The translations under genes and the position numbers were made by a program. The notes below the pieces were generated by a model, which did not search any database, was not told the origin of the DNA, and saw only the letters and a list, made by a program, of their open reading frames with translations. DNA of 35,312 nt from Chlorobiaceae bacterium (GTDB lineage: Bacteria > Bacteroidota > Chlorobiia > Chlorobiales > Chlorobiaceae), in NCBI GenBank assembly GCA_013334225.1, contig JAAXXY010000027.1, positions 1-35,312 of the forward strand, read 5' to 3'. Positions 18,299 to 26,574 of this stretch are shown one piece after another (within the stretch, counting starts at the first letter, position 1; every line of letters begins with the position of its first letter).

Positions 18299-18652
18299 CC
18301 CTATATCGGGTTCCTGCATGCTGAAGAGAAGGGAAACCCTGCACTCATAAACGATCTTGTCGAGGAGTTCAGAACGATCATCGATTCACTGAAGCTCTAC
18401 ACCCTCAATAAAGGTATTCTGCGGCACAAGGATTTTTATTACCGGAAATACAAAAGCAGCTACTTTCTTACCGACGAAGCCAGGAAAACATTTCTTGAGG
18501 TGTTCGAGCAGCGGATGCGGGAAGAGGATCACGACCCCTTAACCGGAAAAGCTATGAACATACGCCGTCATATAGAAATGCAGGCCGAAAAGCTCAGGCA
18601 AGTGCATGCTGGGACTTGAACCCTCTATGAACCATACAGGACGGAATGGTGA
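18299..18652 (+). pseudogene. 3' remnant of cas1 (copy of the end of the RT-cas1 gene)
   Basis: This stretch aligns without gaps to 32488-32841, the last 118 codons of the RT-cas1 gene, at a constant offset of 14189. It encodes PYIGFLHAEEKGNPALINDLVEEFRTIIDSL, which includes the Cas1 catalytic His and Asp, but lacks the whole reverse transcriptase and the first part of Cas1 with the catalytic Glu. A CGA in the right copy is TGA here at 18618, so the frame is also cut 11 codons early. There is no start or promoter of its own. It is the left end of the long direct duplication that frames the CRISPR island. Confidence 0.93.
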
Positions 18653-18904
18653 AAACCGGAGGATAGTTTTCATGAGGATGAAACGCTCCCGATAAACAGG
18701 GTTATCGTCCAACCAATAAAGGAGTTACACGTCATTTTCAGGATAATTATCCTACGGTTATTGCATAAATCAATATAATTCTATAACATACAGGTATTCA
18801 TACGAATAAAAATCAGTACGTTGTCCCTTGACATTACTGAAGTTTACCGATCCTCCGGTTTTCGCGCCAGCAGCCCTTGCCCCATGCGGATTTCCAGAGG
18901 TACA
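18653..18904 (+). promoter_or_regulatory. CRISPR leader, duplicated left copy
   Basis: The 252 bp between the cas1 remnant and the first repeat have the same length as, and are almost identical to, the leader at 32842-33093. It keeps the 14-bp palindrome AGGATAATTATCCT (18740-18753) and the distant inverted repeats GAAAACCGGAGGAT (18651-18664) and ATCCTCCGGTTTTC (18850-18863). It could still direct transcription of, or spacer insertion into, the remnant array. Confidence 0.8.
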
Positions 18905-19379
18905 GATTATATCTTATTGAACGCGAAGCGTATTGCGACCCGAAGCGAAACAACTCATTCTTGCGCGATGGGAAAGAACGCTTCATATCTTATTGCACGC
19001 ATAGCGTATTCCTACCCTTTAAACTGCCCCCTGCTGTTTCTGACACCCCACTCACATCTTCATATCTTATTGCACGCCAAGCGTTTCGATGCAAATAAAA
19101 TGGCGGACAAAAATGTCCGCCCTCCGTTAATCGTTTCTTATTCCACACAAACCGTTTTTCAACCAAACAACCCCATCACCCATTCCCCATTTCCCATTAC
19201 CCCATTATATCTTATTGCACGCACAGCGTATTGCGACTCATGGATGAATGGCAGCGTCTTGAAGTACCCGATGCTCGGCGATCATATCTTATTGAACGCG
19301 AAGCGTATTGCGACATTGAGAATGTGCCCGTATCGATTTCCGTTACCAGACGGATCATATCTAATTGCACGCATAGCGT
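18905..19379 (+). CRISPR. decayed CRISPR array: two three-repeat fragments
   Basis: Six repeats of the same family as the main array: 18905-18939, 18981-19015 (last bases CCTAC instead of GCGAC), 19058-19084 (broken 3' end), 19203-19237, 19280-19314 and 19353-19379 (broken 3' end). Spacers are 41, 42, 42 and 38 bases. The third and sixth repeats end as GCGTTTCGAT, like the terminal repeat of the main array, and each is followed by a GGCGGACA/TGTCCGCC hairpin. So this is two array ends in a row, the result of internal deletions or recombination. No spacer is visibly shared with the main array. Confidence 0.9.
19102..19121 (-). terminator. hairpin of array-end module 1
   Basis: Perfect 8-bp stem GGCGGACA/TGTCCGCC with an AAAA loop. 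On the minus strand it is followed by ATTTTATTT, so it could stop transcription entering the array from the right. The same module occurs at 19399-19418 and 34553-34572. Confidence 0.5.
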
Positions 19380-19398
19380 TTCGATTCACAAAAATAAT

Positions 19399-19418
19399 GG
19401 CGGACACGAATGTCCGCC
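19399..19418 (-). terminator. hairpin of array-end module 2
   Basis: The same 8-bp stem with a CGAA loop. Read on the minus strand it runs into ATTATTTTTGTG, the form of an intrinsic terminator against antisense transcription. It directly follows a broken terminal repeat (19353-19379). Confidence 0.5.
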
Positions 19419-19501
19419 CTCCGTTAATCGTTTCTTATTCCATGCAAACCGTTTTGCATTCAAACAACACCACATCCCATTACCCACTACCCATTACCCA
19501 T

Positions 19502-19608
19502 CGCTTCCTGTCATACCGCTCCTACGGAGCTAAACCCAAATTTTGTTTGTTCCTCGACCCAGGGGCTTCACCCCTGGCTACCGACATACCGCCCCACCGG
19601 GGCTTCCC
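19502..19608. repeat. triple-hairpin dispersed repeat, left copy
   Basis: A roughly 107-bp element with three short hairpins: GCTCC-tac-GGAGC (19518-19530), CCAGGGG-cttca-CCCCTGG (19559-19577) and GCCCC-acc-GGGGC (19591-19603). An almost identical copy lies at 34662-34766, again behind an array end. It has the look of a dispersed palindromic repeat and not of a gene. Confidence 0.85.
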
Positions 19609-19611
19609 ACA

Positions 19612-19697
19612 TCCCATTCCCCATTACCCATTCCCCATTACCCATTACCCATTACCCATTACCCATTACCCATTACCCATTCCCCATTCCCCATCAC
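19612..19697. repeat. CCCATTA heptamer tandem repeat, left copy
   Basis: A run of 7-bp units CCCATTA with some CCCATTC variants. Seven bases times three give a 21-base period, so every frame stays open and reads PITHYPL. The run leads directly into the csx15 frame here, replacing the membrane anchor present in the right copy. Smaller patches of the same motif lie at about 19180-19205 and 19470-19500. Confidence 0.9.
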
Positions 19698-19710
19698 TTC
19701 CCGGCATCTT

Positions 19711-20091
19711 GTGCTGAACTTTTCAGGTCATCCTGTTCTGCCAGGTCAGCTTGAAGCGATAAAAGAGTTGATGCTTTGGCCCTCTATGGAGGTAATCGAT
19801 GTGCAGATGGGGACTATTGCGGAGGATCGGAAGTTTGTTGCAAATATCGTGAGGGCAATCGATAGAATTGATCTGTCGCCGGAGCAATGGCAGACTGTCG
19901 GTATCGTAGCTGTTCCTGCGGGTTATTCGGCGATATGGTCGGTTATCCTTGCCGATCTGCATGGCAGGCTCGGGTATTTCCCGGATGTCGTTCATCTGCG
20001 ACCGGCTCAGAGTGCTTCGGCTGAAAAGTATGAGGTGGCCGAGATTATGAACCTGCGTGAGGTTCGCCATGCATCGAGAGAAAAACGGTAA
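19711..20091 (+). CDS. csx15: Csx15-like CRISPR accessory protein, copy with intact C-terminus and lost N-terminal anchor
   Basis: The conserved part, LVLNFSGHPVLPGQLEAI, DLSPEQWQTVGIVAVPAGYSA and GRLGYFPDVVHLRP followed by EVAEIMNLREVR, matches the Csx15 family as I know it: about 130 residues, found beside type III systems and predicted from CARF-superfamily surveys to be a ring-nuclease-like protein acting on cyclic oligoadenylate. A GTG start at 19711 gives 126 residues, a normal Csx15 length. No good ribosome binding site precedes it, and the frame is open through the heptamer repeat to 19543, so whether and from where it is translated is unclear. Compared with the copy at 34861, the first 62 codons with the membrane helix have been replaced by repeats. 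It converges on cas6. Confidence 0.75.
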   Translation: MLNFSGHPVLPGQLEAIKELMLWPSMEVIDVQMGTIAEDRKFVANIVRAIDRIDLSPEQWQTVGIVAVPAGYSAIWSVILADLHGRLGYFPDVVHLRPAQSASAEKYEVAEIMNLREVRHASREKR

Positions 20092-20332
20092 CAGAAAGGA
20101 GCTTTTTTTATCCGGTAAAAATAATCGTCATGCGAAACTTTCATTCCCGACTTCGCCATTTAGTGCGGATTCCCACTGGATCTTCCGGCTGTTCGCCATT
20201 TCACCGGTATCCACGCGCGGAGGACGTACCCATCCCCGGTTCGTTCATCACGGATATAAGCTTCGTGAAGCTGCCAGAGCTCTTCCTGGATCAGTCTTAA
20301 TGACCATCCTCCCATGATGGTCAGGATGGTGA
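20092..20332. other. gap between csx15 and cas6
   Basis: No recognisable gene. An 86-codon frame crosses it (20057-20317) without any family likeness. An 8-bp inverted repeat, ACCATCCT with AGGATGGT, lies at about 20303-20331, just beyond the cas6 stop, and may end cas operon transcription, although no T run follows. Confidence 0.4.
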
Positions 20333-21130
20333 TTAAGCATGCATATCGACCTTCACCATGCCGAATCCCTGTGAGTTCTTTTCACCAAAACCGCACTCGT
20401 ATCCTATTTCTATCAGCTCCTTAGGAGCGCGAAGGCAAAAAGGGGCGAGCGTGCCCTTGACTTTTATTTCGTCCGAACGGCCTTCTTTGATCGTTATGAG
20501 TTTCTGCACCCTGCCGCCCATCTTTTCAACATAGCCGGGATCTATGGAAAACGCGAAACCGGATGTGTCACCGGCATATTCTCGGCCATGCAGCGCCTGA
20601 TACTTTCTTCGGAGATTCTCCAGCACGATGCGTTCAAAATCCGTATCGTCCGGAAAGAGATACTGGGGATTGTGCTCATGATCCTGTTTTGCAGAACACA
20701 CCAGAGGCGAGAGCATGATGAAACGCATGTCGTCAGACATCTCAGGATGATCGAGCTTGCGCACGGTCTCCACCCGGAACCGCTCCTTGCCGATCGATAC
20801 TATCGGCTCATGCAGAAGTCCGAGCACAAGATGTTCGACAAACTCCTCTTTCGGAGAGGATATGGTGAAATGCAGGAGACGCGAACCCGTGCTCATCGTC
20901 CAGTTGTCATGCAGCACCCATTTGCGGTGGTTTGAGGGATAGAGAGGAGAAAAGGTAAACAGCTTGAACGCCCTGTTCTGCAGCCGGTAACCCTGCTCAT
21001 GCAGCCTTTCCGCATACTCGCTCGAACTTTTTTCGACGATGTTGTAGATGAGGGAGGAAAGCAGATAGGAATTGTTGATGGGCAATGTCATCGACCGTTT
21101 TCGATGCGAAAGCTCGAGGGTAATGCGCAT
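20333..21130 (-). CDS. cas6: Cas6 CRISPR RNA endoribonuclease
   Basis: A 265-residue protein that cuts the long CRISPR transcript within each repeat. The two ferredoxin-like folds typical of Cas6 are suggested by the start RITLELSHRKRSMTLPINNSYLLSSLIYNIV and the C-terminal glycine-rich loop GYECGFGEKNSQGFGMV, the family signature. ERLHEQGY near residue 44 may give the catalytic histidine. The repeats of the arrays carry a short stem ACGC/GCGT directly before the last eight bases ATTGCGAC, the shape Cas6 recognises. It lies 6 bp after the CARF-HEPN gene and is the last gene of the minus-strand operon. It is distinctly richer in G+C than the csm genes next to it. Confidence 0.93.
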   Translation of the reverse strand: MRITLELSHRKRSMTLPINNSYLLSSLIYNIVEKSSSEYAERLHEQGYRLQNRAFKLFTFSPLYPSNHRKWVLHDNWTMSTGSRLLHFTISSPKEEFVEHLVLGLLHEPIVSIGKERFRVETVRKLDHPEMSDDMRFIMLSPLVCSAKQDHEHNPQYLFPDDTDFERIVLENLRRKYQALHGREYAGDTSGFAFSIDPGYVEKMGGRVQKLITIKEGRSDEIKVKGTLAPFCLRAPKELIEIGYECGFGEKNSQGFGMVKVDMHA

Positions 21131-21136
21131 GGAGCT

Positions 21137-22717
21137 TCAAGAAATATTGTGGAAGTCTTTAAATTCAGCAAATGTAAATGGAGCTTGCAAACAATCAAAG
21201 CATTTTCCAGCCAAGCTGTCTTCATTTTTGTAGGATGTGATGAATAGTGATATAAACTCCTTAACTGTTGAATGAAATTCTTTACAACGTTTTCTGTTAT
21301 TTTCTTTTGTTTGTGCATCAATGCATTCAAAATGAGCAATTTCATTTCTGTAATCGAGTATTTCTTTAATACTATTCAAATTAAATGATAAAATACCTTT
21401 ATTTAAATTATTTGTCCAAGTAAACGCTTGCTCAATACCGCCATCTTTTCCAATTTTTTTCTTAGTTTTAATTGGTCTCGTGGTTTTATCACTTAAAAGA
21501 AATATTATCAATCCTCTAATAGAAAACCATTCTAATTGAGGATCGAAATTACGTCCACTGCTTGCTAATATTTCACCTTTATTAATAAGGTCTATAATCC
21601 TGAAGGCACATAAACATTCGATAGCTTGAGTAATGCATAAAGCGGCTTTATCAAATTCATCTCGGTTTAAAGCATCTCTTCCGCGAGTCCATCTATCAAG
21701 AGCAAGCACTATTGCGCCGTAAGCTGTTTTTCTCTGGCCTATGCAGTTAGTTAGGACTGAAAGAATATCTTGATGTCTATTCTTGTAATAGTCAAAAAAT
21801 CCAAAATTACTTTTTTTAGCAAGGTCATATGCTTGAGAATAGTTATATTTTGACCATTCACTGTAACATCGAGCTGCTATTTGTATTTGCATTAGTCGTT
21901 TTTTTTCTTTTTCTAACCCGTAATCTTTTGCTTTTTCTTCCGTTAGTTTTTTATTTGTTTTTTCTATAATATTATTAACAGCATCGAAGTCTTGTCTTTC
22001 CCAAAGCGAATTAATCAAAGCTTCTTCTTGGACATTATAAATATCATATGGGTTATCAAGAATATGAATAAACTCTGTTCCTGGCTTAGGATGATCATCT
22101 ATATACTCATCGAAGTCTACATAAAACAAATGATAATTATTGACAGTTGTAGCTAAAAATCCTCCTCCGACCATAGACTTCTTTCCTCCAGTAATATCAA
22201 CACCAATTTCCTCAGATTTGTATGCATCTATGCGTTTATTGATTACTGAAAACACTTTTTCTGGTGATGTATTTTCTATTTTTGCATTATCATCTATTTT
22301 AATATTTTTTATATTTTCAATATATTTTATAGCTTCAATGCTTAAAAATATTTTTGATATTATAGGGGATGAACCGTGTATTTGTCTTAAATTGTTTATA
22401 ATTTGCTTTTTCTGCATTTCACTTTCATGTGAGAAAATCAAAACCAATTTTTCCGTTGGGCGAATTGTTAGGATAGAAAGTAAAAGTGGTTCTAACGTAG
22501 TTCCGACAATAACGAATAAACATTTTACTTCTTTCCTTGAAGTATATCGATTCTCTAAAAGTCGTTGAGATTTTGGAATTAACTCTTTTAATCGCCATCC
22601 AAGTGAATCGAGTGTTCTTTTATCTTTATCGTTTTCGTATTCATAAAATATATTTATAAATTTTTCTTTTTCTTCTTCAGAAATACTAAGCACATTGATT
22701 CTTTCTTCTCGAGTCAT
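21137..22717 (-). CDS. CARF-HEPN cyclic-oligoadenylate-activated RNase (Csm6-like, TIGR02710 type)
   Basis: A 526-residue effector. The CARF domain covers about residues 60-220, with the ligand loop FVIVGTTLEPLLLSI and the motif GVDITGGKKSMVGG (172-185). The C-terminal half is helical and contains the HEPN ribonuclease motif R-x4-H as RNEIAHF (Arg457, His462). The same general plan is found in Csm6 and Csx1, where binding of cyclic oligoadenylate made by Cas10 switches on non-specific RNA cleavage. The overall sequence fits the TIGR02710 group better than classical Csm6. The ATG overlaps the csm5 stop by 4 bp, which suggests coupling. The gene is strongly A/T-rich. Confidence 0.88.
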   Translation of the reverse strand: MTREERINVLSISEEEKEKFINIFYEYENDKDKRTLDSLGWRLKELIPKSQRLLENRYTSRKEVKCLFVIVGTTLEPLLLSILTIRPTEKLVLIFSHESEMQKKQIINNLRQIHGSSPIISKIFLSIEAIKYIENIKNIKIDDNAKIENTSPEKVFSVINKRIDAYKSEEIGVDITGGKKSMVGGGFLATTVNNYHLFYVDFDEYIDDHPKPGTEFIHILDNPYDIYNVQEEALINSLWERQDFDAVNNIIEKTNKKLTEEKAKDYGLEKEKKRLMQIQIAARCYSEWSKYNYSQAYDLAKKSNFGFFDYYKNRHQDILSVLTNCIGQRKTAYGAIVLALDRWTRGRDALNRDEFDKAALCITQAIECLCAFRIIDLINKGEILASSGRNFDPQLEWFSIRGLIIFLLSDKTTRPIKTKKKIGKDGGIEQAFTWTNNLNKGILSFNLNSIKEILDYRNEIAHFECIDAQTKENNRKRCKEFHSTVKEFISLFITSYKNEDSLAGKCFDCLQAPFTFAEFKDFHNIS

Positions 22718-24135
22718 AAAGCATTATCCTCGTAAGTAATAGGTCCGAATTTTAAATTAGCCCAGCCAAGTGGACGATATGCATTTGAATAATTACCACT
22801 TTGACGAAAAACTAAATGACGTGAGTTAGGCGCTATTTTATTTATCCAATCAACTATATTTCCGCGTCCATTAACCCCTCTTTTCTGGTTATCTATCTGA
22901 CGCTGTGTCATCTGCAAATTTCTTATTTTTTTACGATACTCTTCTTTTATTGATATAAATAGTGTTTTGCAGAGTACTCCCGAACCTAAACCTATATTTA
23001 TTTTTGACAAAGTATTTGAATCATTTGTATCATAAAAGCTTAATATTTTACCCACTAATTTATCTTCTACTGAGCCTTCATCGATTTTTAAATCATCAAA
23101 ATAAAATAACAGCTCGTTCTCCCATACCTGTGTAAAAAAAGTATTAATAATTTTTCTTATATCACTTATGTTTTGAAAAATAATTTGAAATTTTTTATCT
23201 GAAGTAGCTTCAAAAAACGAACGAAGAATTTCATGGTCAATTGTTATTTTAAAAGTAATCGCAGATTTCTGGTTGGGTTCATAACATTGCTTTTTATTAG
23301 AATTAACTGCATAATCGAGTGTTTGTCTATTTAAATCCCTATCACCATATTTGTCAGGGTTTTTCAGCATAATAATTTTTACGTCTTCATCAACCAAGTT
23401 TGATTGCATATGCGGAATAGGAGTTGAGTCACTTACGAGGATTGCTCGCATTAAATTTGTTATTGATCCATTATAAGGCCTTGGTCTATTAAATAAAATA
23501 GAATTTTTGGCGTCATCTTTTTCTGTTAATTCAAAATCTTCAAGAACTGATTCAAGTAATTCTTTATCCATTCCTTTTCTTATATTGAATCCACTATTTG
23601 TGTCATTCGGAACAATTTGCTTCCCATCAAAAACATTTTTTAAATAGGTATCATTTAAGTAATCATTTTTTGTTCGTATCATATGCTCTTTAAGCATTGC
23701 ATAAACCAATGCGGTTCTTATAGCTCCTTTTATACTGCTTCCAGGAATATAGGCAAATCCCTCACCATTCCGAATAAAACGGGTGCTATTAGGTGCAGTT
23801 ATTTCTGCAACAGATAATCCTTTGACAAATGTTTGAATATCTATATTTGGAAAAATATGCTGTTTATTGTTTTGGAGAAATCTGAGACATGGGTTGGCTT
23901 GTTTTTCTTTTTCAGAGTCTTGTAATTGTATCCATTCTTCAACATTTTCTATATATTTTTCAAAAAGGTTGTGTTCAATTAATTCTTGTGAAAAGCGATC
24001 AGAGTCAAGGATAAACATTTTTTCTTGTTTTTCAAGCCATACAACTCCCCAACCATAATCAGGATTCCCAGCTGAAATGTGAATTGGTGAAATCGGAGTA
24101 AGAGTTACATCACAAGTTTCAAATCTTTTTTTCAT
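22714..24135 (-). CDS. csm5: Csm5, type III-A RAMP protein at the crRNA 3' end
   Basis: A 473-residue RAMP protein that caps the Csm backbone near the 3' end of the crRNA and helps its maturation. The N-terminal strand KRFETCDVTLTPISPIHISAG, the motif FAYIPGSSIKGAIRTAL and the glycine-rich loop NIGLGSGVLCKTLF are those of Csm5. I chose the ATG at 24135 because the longer frame starts at a TTG within csm4 and its 12 additional residues look unlike the family. It begins 11 bp after the csm4 stop. Composition is A/T-rich like csm2-csm4. Confidence 0.92.
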   Translation of the reverse strand: MKKRFETCDVTLTPISPIHISAGNPDYGWGVVWLEKQEKMFILDSDRFSQELIEHNLFEKYIENVEEWIQLQDSEKEKQANPCLRFLQNNKQHIFPNIDIQTFVKGLSVAEITAPNSTRFIRNGEGFAYIPGSSIKGAIRTALVYAMLKEHMIRTKNDYLNDTYLKNVFDGKQIVPNDTNSGFNIRKGMDKELLESVLEDFELTEKDDAKNSILFNRPRPYNGSITNLMRAILVSDSTPIPHMQSNLVDEDVKIIMLKNPDKYGDRDLNRQTLDYAVNSNKKQCYEPNQKSAITFKITIDHEILRSFFEATSDKKFQIIFQNISDIRKIINTFFTQVWENELLFYFDDLKIDEGSVEDKLVGKILSFYDTNDSNTLSKINIGLGSGVLCKTLFISIKEEYRKKIRNLQMTQRQIDNQKRGVNGRGNIVDWINKIAPNSRHLVFRQSGNYSNAYRPLGWANLKFGPITYEDNAL

Positions 24136-24146
24136 AATTATTAGCT

Positions 24147-25217
24147 TCAATAAGATTTCAATAGCACCCAAAAAGACTTTCCAAAACGAAAAACTGGATG
24201 TGGAAAATCAATATTATTTTGTTCATCAAGAGGTGCTACGTTTTCAATTTGTCCAACAGGGCAGAGGCTCTCTTCAAATACACTTCCTTCTAAAAGCATA
24301 TAAATTGTTTGGCGTTTCATCTGGTACAAATTCACACTAGAAAACGTCCAGCCTTTTCGTAACACAATGTCGTAATGTGCAACTTGGTCGTTAGTAATCC
24401 CTTTTAATGTATCAGCTTCTGCTTGGGTTGGCAAGGAAAGAGAAAACAGGCATCGAAGTGTGCTTAAGCCCACATCAAAGAGATATCCAAGATTTGAACC
24501 ATCTGTTTCTATTGGGCACAAAATACCGTTTCCGTTTCCTATCTCAAATCTACCTAATCCAAAATTTCGTTCGCCCCCTAGCCCAATTTGGCTTAGTGCT
24601 TTTAATCCAAGATTAAATTTTTCTTTGAACAAGTCATTTTTAAGACTAACCAGAAAATATAATCCGCAGGTAGGAGCGTCTTTAAACTCATATTGACTTT
24701 CATAAAACAAATTACTCGCAGCAGTAACTCTGTCCTGAGTGTGTTTTGTAACAATATGTTTTCTAAATAATGATCCATAATCAAGTTTTTCGGAAAGGTT
24801 GTTTGGGTTATCAGGAAATACTCCACTTGGTGGTTTTGGGTCAAGCCAATGTTTAAACATGTCACTTGTAACCCAATGCGCTTTTTTTATGATCTTTTCC
24901 AATTGCTCTTTTTTGGAACTTTTCAGTTCCTTTAGCCAGATAGATGGAATGAACGGCTTTGGTATAAAGTATGTGGCACTTCCTTGATAAGCATAAAATG
25001 ATGTAGAGCTAAGAACGAAAGTTTCGCAGCATAATGCAAGTTCATCGTTTGTAAGAATTCCATACTTAGCCCAAGCATTGCAAAGTGCGCTAAAAAGAGT
25101 ATCAGAGTGCACAAAAGGCTGGGAGTCCTCAATGCCAATCCCTGAATTATCAGCACCAAACCGAATTGGGGAGGTAAACTTCAATCTGACAATGTAATGC
25201 TTCACTGATTCTGGCAT
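24147..25217 (-). CDS. csm4: Csm4, type III-A RAMP protein at the crRNA 5' handle
   Basis: A 356-residue RAMP subunit that binds the 5' handle of the crRNA and contacts Cas10. It starts with HYIVRLKFTSPIRFGADNSGIG followed by HSDTLFSALCNAW, a combination very typical of Csm4, and has the glycine-rich loop GLGGERNFGLGRFEIG in the middle. The C-terminal PHPVFRFGKSFWV is also usual. The ATG overlaps the csm3 stop by 16 bp. Confidence 0.93.
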   Translation of the reverse strand: MPESVKHYIVRLKFTSPIRFGADNSGIGIEDSQPFVHSDTLFSALCNAWAKYGILTNDELALCCETFVLSSTSFYAYQGSATYFIPKPFIPSIWLKELKSSKKEQLEKIIKKAHWVTSDMFKHWLDPKPPSGVFPDNPNNLSEKLDYGSLFRKHIVTKHTQDRVTAASNLFYESQYEFKDAPTCGLYFLVSLKNDLFKEKFNLGLKALSQIGLGGERNFGLGRFEIGNGNGILCPIETDGSNLGYLFDVGLSTLRCLFSLSLPTQAEADTLKGITNDQVAHYDIVLRKGWTFSSVNLYQMKRQTIYMLLEGSVFEESLCPVGQIENVAPLDEQNNIDFPHPVFRFGKSFWVLLKSY

Positions 25218-26080
25218 TTCTTATCGTAGTAATTCTTGAAGTGATTTTTAATCTTTTCCTGTTCTTGTGTAATACTGTTTCTTATTTCTATTAGTGTTTT
25301 ATTTGTGAAGCTTACTGGTTCGCAATTATTATCTATCGATAGTAATTCTGGAACGATTTTTAATTCCAAAGAAAGTCCGTAAAAAGAAACACGACCATAG
25401 CCTCGCGATCCGCTTCCCCCGAGGTAACTATGCTGCAGAAGTAGGAGTATGTTAAAAATGTTCTGAAGATCTATTATAGTATCATTTAGGTAATAATCTA
25501 TATTATCACGAGAATCATTACCAAGATAAACTATATTTTTATCATCTGTAATAACTTCTAAATTATAGTCTAATTGCAGTTCGAATTCGGAGTTACTTCC
25601 AACACGTTCGTTAGTTCTTGGGTTCGCATGAGCCGAAAGCCTGTCAAGTGTATTTTCTGATTTCTTTTCAAGTTTGAAATTAATTGGCAAAAGGTCGTGC
25701 ACTATCAAACGAGCAGGGAAGTTTAATTTATCACCATCTTTTGATGTTGAGCCAAAGAGGCGAGATAGCTCACATGATAAAGCCGTATCAATATCATCAG
25801 CTTCATAACGATAAATTTTATCGGCCCCTTTACGGTTCGAGGTCAACCCATGCCATTTTTCAAATAAACTACGGGTTTTACCTTTAAAAGAACTTCCTGG
25901 AATATAGGGTTTATTGTCAGTTGTTTTAATTACGTACCTATCTATGCCACCTATTTTAAGTTCATCATTTCCTCCACCGATATGTAACCCAGTTACACAT
26001 TTTAATTTTCCTGAGATAGAAGCAACCCCAAGAAAAATAATTTTTAAGTTTTTGCGATTTTGATCCTTTAATATTCTCAT
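25202..26080 (-). CDS. csm3: Csm3, backbone RAMP protein and target-RNA nuclease
   Basis: A 292-residue protein that forms the helical backbone along the crRNA and cuts the bound target RNA every six nucleotides. The motif VTGLHIGGGNDELKIGGID places Asp47 where the catalytic Asp33 of the Streptococcus thermophilus protein lies, so RNA cleavage should be intact. KPYIPGSSFKGKTRSLFEKW and the glycine-rich LGGSGSRGYGRVSF are further family marks. The N-terminus is about 18 residues longer than usual, and an internal start is possible. The gene follows csm2 after 24 bp and overlaps csm4. Confidence 0.95.
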   Translation of the reverse strand: MRILKDQNRKNLKIIFLGVASISGKLKCVTGLHIGGGNDELKIGGIDRYVIKTTDNKPYIPGSSFKGKTRSLFEKWHGLTSNRKGADKIYRYEADDIDTALSCELSRLFGSTSKDGDKLNFPARLIVHDLLPINFKLEKKSENTLDRLSAHANPRTNERVGSNSEFELQLDYNLEVITDDKNIVYLGNDSRDNIDYYLNDTIIDLQNIFNILLLLQHSYLGGSGSRGYGRVSFYGLSLELKIVPELLSIDNNCEPVSFTNKTLIEIRNSITQEQEKIKNHFKNYYDKKCQNQ

Positions 26081-26104
26081 GGTAGATTGTGATGTAAATT
26101 TATT

Positions 26105-26569
26105 TTAGTCATTATTATCGTCTCTAAATGCTTCAAAATGGGCAGTGATAGAATCAATTAAGTTGACAAAAACTTCAAAGTCTTTGTCATTATGAATTTT
26201 ATTTGATTTGATCAATCCATTCACAAATTGATAAAACGGCTCAAGTTGTTCTTTTTGTCTACTATACCCGTGTAGTAGTTGAATTCGAAACAACTTGATT
26301 TTATTGATTTTATCAGATGATTGATCAATTGTTTTAATTTCATCAATATACCGTCGTAATTGACTGTATTTTAATCCTGATTTGAAACATTTAAATCCAA
26401 TCACTATACCGTATTGAACTATTTTATCAGCGGATAAAGAATTTAATTTAGATTGGGATATATTTCCCACCAATTCATCAGATGACTGATTTATTAGTTG
26501 ATTTACAGATGTCACCCAATTCTCTTCTGTCCCCTCAAGTAGTTCATCAATGTTTTTGTAAAGAGCCAT
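26105..26569 (-). CDS. csm2: Csm2, small subunit
   Basis: A 154-residue all-helical protein, the right size and place for the small subunit lining the Csm complex between Cas10 and Csm5. The segment LKYSQLRRYIDEIKTIDQ matches the conserved region of Csm2 in which a helix contacts the crRNA-target duplex. Sequence likeness elsewhere is weak, as is normal for this family. A good ribosome binding site, GGGGGA, lies in the last codons of csm1, and the two genes are 5 bp apart. Confidence 0.88.
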   Translation of the reverse strand: MALYKNIDELLEGTEENWVTSVNQLINQSSDELVGNISQSKLNSLSADKIVQYGIVIGFKCFKSGLKYSQLRRYIDEIKTIDQSSDKINKIKLFRIQLLHGYSRQKEQLEPFYQFVNGLIKSNKIHNDKDFEVFVNLIDSITAHFEAFRDDNND

Positions 26570-26574
26570 AAAAT

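Noticed and set aside
19543..19710. Extended start of the left csx15 through the hairpin and heptamer repeats
   Set aside because: The extension is a translation of non-coding repeats (PITHYPL units) that stays open only because a 7-bp unit without stop codons cycles through all frames.
20057..20317. 86-codon ORF between csx15 and cas6
   Set aside because: It overlaps the csx15 end, has no recognised likeness, and its composition looks like non-coding sequence.
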